DNA of 64,000 nucleotides from Hydractinia symbiolongicarpus (lineage: Eukaryota > Cnidaria > Hydrozoa > Anthoathecata > Hydractiniidae), in assembly GCF_029227915.1 (NCBI RefSeq), contig NC_079884.1:17670001-17734000 (forward strand), read 5' to 3'. The notes under the pieces were generated by a model, which did not search any database, was not told the DNA's origin, and saw only the letters and a program-made list of their open reading frames with translations. Position 1 is the first letter of the stretch, and every line of letters begins with the position of its first letter. Made by a program: the position numbers and the translations under genes. Positions 56,333 through 64,000 of this stretch are shown piece after piece.

Positions 56333-57317
56333 CAACATTAAAGTTGCCATAAATACACACTTAATATCAATAAATATTCATAATTTTTGTCACACTACCA
56401 CTACTCATACCCTCAATATACTTGTATTCACTACGATCCTTTCAATATGGTAGTTAAAAATAATAAAACCAACATTTGTTGATAACTAAGGTCAAAACGG
56501 CTAGTAAACAACTAGGGGTCCTGAACTTTATCTAAACTAACCTCGTTTTCATGCAATGTTTTGATTTTTCGCCACCACGGCTGATCATGAAAAGGCGATA
56601 TTGAAATAAATCTATTATATCAATCCTGTATAAACATTTATAATAATAATAATAAAATAATAATAATAATAATAACTCAAAATTAAACTGGTGTTGTGTT
56701 GAAAATAGTATAGACTCTGTTTCCTTGGGGTTGAACATAGATTTGGTATCTTCTGACCACCTTTGAAGTTCGTTGACATCATTGTTGATTTTAACTGCAC
56801 AAGTGTCCAACGTACTGTGTGTTTTACAAGGGACGTTATTTCCGAAAAAACTCGCAATTATTCTATTACGCAAAAATTAAGTCCTACAAATTCCGTGAAC
56901 TCTCCAATTTTTTAAATCTTCAATCGCAAAAATAAATTCAGTGAAATCCTCTGACTTTGCTGCAACAGCAAAACAGTACCAAGAGCGCCATTTATTTGAA
57001 TAAGCCAAGAAAAAGAAAGAAATGTTTGGATAGAGTTGGTTGAATTTATGAGGCTTTCGTCTACAAATGTATATATTTATTTCTCGCCTGGATATAGTGA
57101 TGATTTAGCCTAGTCAATGTTCTGAGTAAGTTATAAATATAAATAGAAACCAACCTCTTGGTATTCCTTCTAAATCCCGTAAATCTTATTTCTTGTGTTG
57201 ATAGAAAAACCCTGATATCTTTGAACTGATATATGTGCTAGAAGCGTAGTCAGAGAAGTGCAGTGGTTTCATTATTCTGGTAAATAGTCAGATGAAAACT
57301 GCGTCTTTATTTTTTAG
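56333..57317. other. BPHL intron 2, right end, no gene recognised
   Basis: A short minus-strand frame (56532-56873) includes CAVKINNDVNELQRWSED, which resembles a LINE RT C-terminal region, but it is too short to call firmly. A TAA/TAATAA run lies at 56640-56675. The intron ends TTATTTTTTAG at 57317. Confidence 0.45.
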
Positions 57318-57619
57318 TCCTTTATGGTAAAGAAGGATTGACAGAGTTATGGAACAATTGGATGGATGCATTTTTTAGGTTCATTGACAAGCCTAATGGC
57401 GATATATGTATATCTGAATTACAGGAAATTCAATGCCCTACCTTAATCATACATGGAGCTAAAGATTCCCTCGTGCCGACGATTCACCCCGAGTTTATTC
57501 ACCGGAATATAAAAAAGTCGAAGCTGGTTATTTGGCCGGAAGGAAAGCACAACTTGCATATGAGGTTTTTCAAAGAGTTCAACGAACTTGTCAAGTCTTT
57601 TCTCCTCGAAGAATCTTGA
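57318..57619 (+). CDS. BPHL: BPHL-like serine hydrolase, exon 3 (last)
   Basis: Enters in phase 1 (join codon GTC) and reads LYGKEGLTELWNNWMDAFFR, then CPTLIIHGAKDSLVP (catalytic Asp) and VIWPEGKHNLHMRF (catalytic His), ending EES and TGA at 57617-57619. It completes the triad and the last strand-helix pair. No canonical AATAAA was found before the BEL element that starts 257 bp downstream. Confidence 0.95.
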
Positions 57620-57875
57620 AATTTTGCTTAAATTTGAATAGATGAATATGCTCATAAAATTTTAGAAAACGTTTTGCTTAAATTAGGACAGGAATACACG
57701 GTGAAATATGTCTTTAGAAACATTTGAAATTTTTCTTTCGAAATTTTTATTTTACCATTGCACGTGTTTATTTCAAAAAAGAATTGTTGCTGGAGATAAG
57801 TAAAAAATGAAGTCGACGCGCAAGGTAGCTGCTTATATAATAATAATTAAAATTTTAAACAAGCAGTAAAACGTG

Positions 57876-58051
57876 TGTAAAAACGAGATTAGAAGACACA
57901 ACTCTACTTCCTTCTCGAAAGGCTATTTGCAAGAGAAAAAATATACACGAGGTAGCGTTAATACACAGAATATAAGCACGTGACCAAATATATCCAATAA
58001 CAATACTATATACACATGCGCAATGCGCAATACGCAATCCTAACTTCTACA
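57876..58051 (-). repeat. BEL element 2, 3' LTR
   Basis: Plus strand begins TGTAAAAACGAG and ends CTTCTACA; 176 bp. On the minus strand a purine-rich GTCAGGGAAGA directly precedes it (58052-58062), the likely polypurine tract. Confidence 0.85.
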
Positions 58052-58178
58052 TCTTCCCTGACCAAAAATATTCATTTATATTGTTCACGTAATCTTCGCA
58101 GGTTCTGTCCCTCAATTGCAGCCTTTCTTGTACTCCTCCTTCCTGTACTGTGCCTGTTGTCATGCTTTTCATTATTTG

Positions 58179-60674
58179 TTAGTTGTACTGCCGGTTCGGG
58201 TTTGGCAACAAGTATGAATCATCTTTAATCAAAACTACGTCTCCTGCCACTAGTTTTCGTTTATTTTCAGTCTTCTCTTTTCGGTAAAGATTAGATTGAC
58301 GAAGTTCGTTTATATACGTGGTATTGAATCGTTCACGGAAATGTTGTAAAGTAAGTCGAATATGACGAACACGTCTTGAGAAGTCCTCATATTGCAGAAT
58401 AGAGTCGAATTTCTGGTCGTTTTCGTGAATGTCCGTTCCATAAATCAGGTGGTTTGGTGTTAAAACTTTGTCGAGGTCATCCTCATTTGCGTATGTTAAT
58501 GGACGACTATTGATCGTTGTTTCTACTTCATACAGCGTTGTTTGGAGTTCTTCAAACGTTAACAACGACCGTCCCAGCGTTTTCTTTAATGTTGTTTTGA
58601 CACTACGGACCAATCTCTCGTAGAAACCGCCCCACCAGGGTGATGCTGGCAAAATAAAACACTGCTTAATTCCATGTTTTATCATGTAATTTTTTACTTC
58701 TGTCGATTTGAAGGTCTTAGCGTTATCGTGCACAATAGTATTCGGAGTTCCTCTTCGTGAAACAAATCTGCGAAAACCTCGAACGAACGAATGGGTAGAC
58801 TGATCGGTTACAAGTTCCAAATGAATCGCACGACTAGTGGCACATGTAAGAAGTAGGATATTACATTTTAGACTGTCCGATTTACAAATACTAGATTTAC
58901 AATAATTCCTATAAAATAAAGAACCTGCAAAGTCTAAACCCGTGCAATTAAACGATTTGGAAAAACTATCAATCCTAAACTCTGGCAGATCGGGAGATGT
59001 CGGCGGTCTAAGTGTTCTTCCTTGAAAACGAATACAAATTACAGACTTTCGAATGACGTTCTTCACAGACTTTCTTCCCTTCACTATCCAAAACATTTTT
59101 CTGACGTAGACCAATGTTGATTCGATACCATGATGCATAACGTGTTGATGCGCATCCCATATAACCAGTTGCGTAAAACTGCTTCCGCCATCTCGAAGTA
59201 TAATTGGATGCTTGTCATCGGATGTTAGCGTGGAATTCTCAAATCTTCCTTTTAACCGAAGAACATCGTCGTCACCAGCAAACAGCTTAAGCGAATTGCG
59301 AAGCTTTCCAAAGTCTGACTGGCGTTGCAGAATTCGTTGTTCTTCTCTGATGAGCTTTGTGAATGCGGCATCGTATTCTTCTTTTGTAAGCGTTTCTTCT
59401 GTAACGTTTTGATGTTGTAAGTTAGCAGCTTTGTTCTTCAGATTGTTTACAAAGCGAAAGATAAAACCAGCAACCATGGTGAGCTTTCTTAACGAGCTAA
59501 ATTTGTTCACATCAAGGGTCTTACTCCAGCCAATGTCTTCAGTAGCTGTTACAGTCATGTTTGTCTCGGTCAAGTTTGTGTAAATTTCGTTCTGGTTATC
59601 GGTAAAATATTTTTTAGATTCAGAAAGAACAGTATCATTAACAGAATTAGAATCTGTAGAAAAGTTATCAAAATCAGGTTTCAACAAAAAAGTTGGACCA
59701 GCTAACCACGAACTAGAAAAACAATCATTTAAATGTTTTCCAAGACAAGTCGGAATATCAGGAGTATTCATGTCACCTTTCACAAAATGCCAATCACTCC
59801 TCTCAACAACCTTTCTAATAGAAACTACCCTATTTTCCACCCATGGTTTCCACCTTCGTTCTTTTCCCGTTATCCACGCCAAACTCACCTGTGAATCACT
59901 CCAACAAAAGACCTTATTCACATGAACTCTACATTTCCATCCATCTAACACTTCACGTATCAATGTAGAGAGAAGCAAACATCCCATTAATTCTAATCTT
60001 GGAATTGAAAGTTGCTTCAAAGGGGCTACTCTTGTCTTAGATGCTATAAAACTTAAATTCACATTACTTCCTGACACAACCCTCCTATACAACACAGCGC
60101 AATAAACCTCCTTAGAACTGTCTGAAAAACCATGAATCTCTATCAAATCACTAATACAACCAGTAAAAATGAATCTTGGAACTCTGACTTCATTTAGTGC
60201 TTTTAATTCCTCCACAAATTTTTCCCAGATAGTTAAAATATTTTGTGGTATGTTATCATCCCAACTTAAGTTATCACTACAAAGGAATTGAAAAATAGTT
60301 TTACTCCTTGCTGTTACAGGAGCAACCATACCTAGAGGATCAAAAACTGAGGCGGCTGTGCTCAAAAGACCGCGCTTAGTCTTTTTCATCTCTAAACATT
60401 TTTGAAGTAGATAGTTGAAATCAAAAACAAATTCATCAGTGTTGGTATCCCACCTTAAACCCAATACAGTGGCATTTTTGTCAGCATGGGGCAAGATGGT
60501 GTCACAATAAGACGCATCATCCTCATTAGACTTTACACCTTGGCCATTAATGTTCTCATGGGATGCAAAATAAGAATCATTAGTTACCCACTTCCGTAAA
60601 ACGAACCCAGCTCCAGACATTACGCCTTTAACATTTTTGTAGTACGTTTTTCCTTTCTCACTCGAATCACAGCC
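58179..60674 (-). pseudogene. BEL element 2 pol: end of RT, RNase H, integrase
   Basis: Open frame of about 830 codons just after a TGA (60675-60677) that sits shortly behind the RT catalytic DDLYVDDLV. It holds the RT end (VLGLRWDTNTDEF), RNase H (IHGFSDSSKE, CWSDSQVSLAW), an integrase finger and the DDE core: TGLDFAGSLF, VHDNAKTF, GGFYERLVRSVK. In the finger the first of the two Cys is Ser (KSVIC in place of C-x-x-C). The C-terminus stops early (KDDSYLLPNPNRQYN) and lacks the usual final strands. The catalytic residues are intact, so decay is recent or partial. Confidence 0.88.
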
Positions 60675-60677
60675 TCA

Positions 60678-61141
60678 AACTAAGTCATCCACATATAGAT
60701 CGTCTAATATTTTTTTGATTAACTCTTTCAAAACAGTTACTAAATATTTGCTCAAATGATGTCTAATGGTAGCATTTAACAAAAAGAGACTGCTGGTAAC
60801 GAAAAACAACAATGGAATCATAACCGGCAGTCGAATCTAACCAAAGAAAACGTAAAAAATCCTTATGTTCTTCAGATATACCAACTTGCAAAAACGTTTG
60901 CTTAATGGCAGCTAAAATGGCAACTCGGTTGAGGAGAAATCGATTCAAAACGTCAAAAATTTTCAATAGAATGTTAGGACCAGAGTACAGACAATCATTG
61001 AGAGACAATCCGTTGGCATTACAGGAGGCATCAATGCACGGATCTTTGTCGTCTCCTTATCTTGCCTGATGACTGGCCTGTGAGGTATGTATTGAACTTG
61101 ACCGTTTTCCGTACACAAATCATTTAGCGGAACACGTTTAA
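60678..61141 (-). pseudogene. BEL element 2 reverse transcriptase, broken
   Basis: Minus-strand pieces in different frames: NGQVQYIPHRPVIRQDKETT (about 61100-61045), SLNDCLYSGPNILLKIFDVL (61008-60950), QVGISEEHKDFLRFLWLD (about 60890) and YLVTVLKELIKKILDDLYVD (60745-60690). The loop between VVFRYQ and LLNATIRHH is shortened, removing part of the motif B region. RT is therefore inactive. Confidence 0.85.
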
Positions 61142-62437
61142 TTACACCATCCCTTTCGTAGTCACAGAAGATTTGGTTGTAATCATCGAGAATTTTTGTT
61201 TTATTAAACGTGTTTTTAGGGACCTCAAACGCTTTTTACAAACATCAAAGTTATCAGGAAGGCAGTCATGATCAACTTTAAACGGAAGTTTCGTGACATA
61301 CCTATTCCCATCATAATAGATTTCATTTTGAAATTTACTTACAACACATTGAAAGGAACCGATGTCCTCAATGTTCCAAAACTTGTCTAAATCTTGTCTT
61401 AAAATATCAATACTTTCCACAGGCTCTTCCACGGAACAACGCATATTGAGAACTTCTAAGCAGTTCATTTCATCAGAAGACTGTTTATAAATAGAACCAC
61501 TTAAAACCCAACCTAACGTAGATTCACAAGCCACTGTTCCTGTTTCGCTTAGTATTCTTTTTCCAGTGAAAAATTTGAAGTAATGGTCAATGCCTATTAG
61601 AATCCCTACTGGTAGCACTTCCTGAGTTGAGTTATCATCAGCAAACGTTAGTTGTCTGAATTCTTCAAGCTTGCCTGCTTTATTGATTTGTTGTCCTTTT
61701 AGAGGGGAACAAATTTGAGGAACACAGAGAGCCTCAACATAAGTAAAAACATCATCGTCTTCAACATGCTTGACCTTAAATTGAACTACATCCAAATTAC
61801 TCACTTTGCTGTTGTTACTCTCCCCAAATGTCTTTATCACTACCCTTTCAGTCCTAACTTTTTTTAATTTGAGTCTTTTTCTTACGTTCATAGAAATATA
61901 ACTGCGTTGACTCCCCGTATCAAACAACATTCTTGATAGACAAACATTGTCAGAATTTGTGTTAAAAATACGAGCCTTAGCTGTTTGCATTAATATACTG
62001 CTGTTTTCATTGGAGGCAAGAGATACATCATTAACCCCCTCCTCAATTGAAAAGGCAGACAATGTCTCTTCTTTTTTGTCACAGATTGAGATATGATGCT
62101 TTCCTGTGGTACATTTTCTGCAAATATACTTAGATTTACAATCCCTAACACTGTGGTCTTCTTCTAAACATAAAAAACATCGACCCTCCTTACGAAGAAT
62201 TCCATTTCTGGAAGCTACATTCGTAACAGTTCTACATTTTGACGAAGGATGCTGTTTTTTACAATAGACACACATATTTCTAGATGTTTGTACAAACAGT
62301 CCTGATGTTGTGAAAGTATCATTTCCCTTTAATTTGAAATTAGAATTACGCTCAAAGCTGGAAGCACAATTTTCTTGGGCTCTGAGCTCATCGTTGAAGT
62401 ACTCAAGCACTTTATGAAGGCCAAATTGCACTTCCAA
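61142..62437 (-). pseudogene. BEL element 2 zinc knuckles and protease
   Basis: Frame of 431 codons with knuckles CVYCKKQHPSSKC, CFLCLEEDHSVRDC and CRKCTTGKHHISIC. The retroviral-type aspartic protease active site follows (MLFDTGSQRSYISM), then ILIGIDHYFKFF and LGWVLSG. It passes into the protease-RT linker (LDKFWNIEDIG). It starts out of frame with the upstream gag part. Confidence 0.88.
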
Positions 62438-62494
62438 ACTTTCGAAATATTATAATGATCAAATCATCAGGTAGTTTATCCTTTAGTAAAGGAA

Positions 62495-63241
62495 TTAAAG
62501 ACATCCATAACCTTTTGTTTCTAAGTTTAACGATCTTAAATTTCTTACGCAACTTTTCACGTGATTATATAAATTCCTTAACCCCTTGATGTTATCTTTG
62601 CTCCTAATTTTACTTATCTTTAATAATGATTCCATATGGGCAGAAATAAGCACTTGTTCATTACCATATCTTTCCTTTAAAATACCAAGAGCTTCCTTGT
62701 AGTTAGCTGAATTTAATGTTAAGCCACTTACAGTGCCAAGGGCTTCATCAGACAGATATTTTCTCAGGTAATTAAACCTATCAATATCATTTAATCGCTC
62801 ATTCTCGTGGATGGATACCTGAAATTGATCCCAGAATCCTTGCCACATAAGAGGATCTCCGGAAAAAACGGATATCTCCATCTTTGGTAGTCTACAATCA
62901 TTGGATGAGCTAGAACCAATTGAAGATGGAGCAAGGTCCTTCACAGTGTTTATTTCTGACAACTTAAGATCTAAAATGGCCTCTAACTCGTTGGCAGGAG
63001 CAATAAATGCCATGCTTTCAACAACATCTGCTGCAACAGCATCAGGTTCTAAAGATTTAGACACATCGTCATCGGCCTTTGACAGCTGGTCAACAATAGA
63101 CGATAAGGTTTTCTAATGACCACGTAGTTTAGCCTGGTTAAGAGACTCCTCTTTTAAATAATCCTCTATGGATGCTACAGTAGATTTAAAGAAACATCTA
63201 ATCCCATCACGACGTTTAACCTTTCTGTCATGTGCCGACAT
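62495..63241 (-). pseudogene. BEL element 2 gag, N-terminal part, with in-frame TAG
   Basis: The likely start is ATG at 63241 (MSAHDRKVKRRDGIRCFFKS). The frame meets TAG at 63115-63113 and then continues open through KMEISVFSGDPLMWQGFWDQ, the conserved BEL/Pao gag block, to TAA at 62495. Between 62495 and 62437 the text goes on in other frames, so there are at least two shifts. About 190 codons are open after the TAG. Confidence 0.8.
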
Positions 63242-63885
63242 TATCAAAAAAGGACCTCACTTACTATAATAAATATGAAAGAATAAAATTGCAACACCTT
63301 CTAACTAAACAACCTCAGTTTACAGAAACAACACAGGTATTCAATTTTCAAAGCATACAGAACCATTAAGCTATTCAATCATATTCAGCTTCGTAACAAA
63401 AAAAAACATGTGAGCAAAAATATCATCCAAAGTGAGCCACGTGTTGTAAAAGAGAAAGTTTTTCAACAAAAGTAAAAATATAAAAACTGTTAAAGTAAAA
63501 AAATCAATGTCGCGTAGTTGACAAACGTCTGTCAAAGTATAGGTAATGACAAATGCGCAGAAGTACTTAGGCGAATAAAAATAAACAAATTTTATCCAAA
63601 GAAATGTTGAAAATGTAAAACCTAGTATGCGAACAAGTCAACACAAGCAGAGAAAATCTTTCTATCAGAGTGAAAACATACAGTAAATAGAATCGTAAAA
63701 CGTTCAAATCGGTACTTCCTGTACATGCAGAAAAATATGAACTTAAACGAAAAGTAAAGCCTGCACAAAAGCAACAGGAAAAACACGTCAACATAAATAA
63801 AAACCCTTACGGTACCATGTCATACGGAACGTTAAAGTCTTACAGTACGTCTTGACTATGAGATTCACCAGATGGTAGTACAAGA
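63242..63885. other. BEL element 2 leader, no gene recognised
   Basis: Non-coding leader between primer binding site and gag. The 75-codon minus frame at 63567-63794 has no motif. Confidence 0.55.
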
Positions 63886-63905
63886 AAGCTTGCAAGGTCG
63901 CGCCA
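63886..63905 (-). promoter_or_regulatory. Primer binding site of BEL element 2
   Basis: Directly inside the 5' LTR the minus strand reads TGGCGCGACCTTGCAAGC. TGG next to the LTR fits a tRNA primer, but I cannot tell which tRNA. Confidence 0.55.
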
Positions 63906-63968
63906 TGTAAAAACGAGATTAGAAGACACAACTCTACTTCCTTCTCGAAAGGCTATTTGCAAGAGAAA
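63906..63968 (-). repeat. BEL element 2, 5' LTR, first 63 bp of 176 on the plus strand
   Basis: Matches 57876-57938 without difference, then breaks off. The lost part would include the promoter of the element. Confidence 0.85.
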
Positions 63969-64000
63969 CAAGAAGCCCTGGGGACTCTAAGAATTTCCGC
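63969..64000. repeat. Fragment of another dispersed repeat
   Basis: Starts CAAGAAGCCCTGGGG and ends AAGAATTTCCGC. The same words, in the same order, occur at 19849-19880 inside the Harbinger-like element. It continues beyond the window. Confidence 0.55.

Larger units (their letters stand above)
57876..63968 (-). mobile_element. BEL/Pao LTR retrotransposon 2, decayed, 5' LTR truncated
   Basis: Minus-strand element with a full 176-bp 3' LTR (57876-58051) and the inner 63 bp of its 5' LTR (63906-63968), identical over the overlap. The left flank is ACGTG; the right flank is lost. Domains in minus order are gag, three zinc knuckles, protease with DTGS, RT, RNase H and integrase. The coding region has several stops and shifts. 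It differs strongly from the element at 7456 in sequence and LTR, so it is a separate BEL lineage. Confidence 0.9.

Overview
The window is animal nuclear DNA: AT-rich, with spliced genes, GT-AG introns, TTAGGG repeats and a dense mix of transposable elements (BEL/Pao, Gypsy, CR1-like LINEs, Kolobok, pogo, Harbinger-like, Maverick/Polinton). The element mix and the HIRAN-like and P2X7-like fragments suggest a cnidarian, perhaps a medusozoan. That placement is inference; no rRNA or mitochondrial marker is present.

The only host gene I can assemble fully is BPHL (biphenyl hydrolase-like / valacyclovir-hydrolase-like serine hydrolase) on the + strand. It has three coding exons (24995-25343, 43996-44193, 57318-57619) that join in phase to a 282-residue protein. 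Its two introns, 18.7 and 13.1 kb, are packed with transposons. Intron 1 holds an element with about 0.5-kb inverted repeats (28564-34067) and a degenerate long ORF, a pogo-type transposase relic, a HIRAN-like fragment and a decayed Maverick/Polinton (about 36.6-42.9 kb). Intron 2 holds a 4.35-kb Kolobok-type transposon (45100-49452, TTAA flanks, inverted ends) carrying an 11-exon THAP transposase gene. After it come a nine-unit TTAGGG block, a zinc-finger/reverse-transcriptase element, two LINE relics and long microsatellites.

Left of BPHL: 1-7 kb has a Gypsy integrase scrap, microsatellites, a HIRAN-like scrap and a LINE RT scrap. A nearly complete BEL/Pao element (7456-13516) has apparently identical 195-bp LTRs and a TAACT target duplication, but its protease motif is gone and its pol frame is broken. 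14.7-15.8 kb has a P2X7-like domain relic, and 17.1-18.5 kb the first two exons of an unknown minus-strand gene. 19.1-24.9 kb is a tandem duplication of a roughly 2.1-kb unit; the first copy carries a 1.47-kb Harbinger-like insertion and the second a small foldback element.

Right of BPHL, 257 bp after its stop codon, begins a second, more decayed BEL/Pao element (57876-63968) whose outer LTR is cut off against another repeat at the window edge.

Taken together, this is one conserved hydrolase gene whose introns and flanks have taken in many insertions of different ages. Gene starts, splice sites and phases were read by eye, and family names come from motif recognition without database searches.
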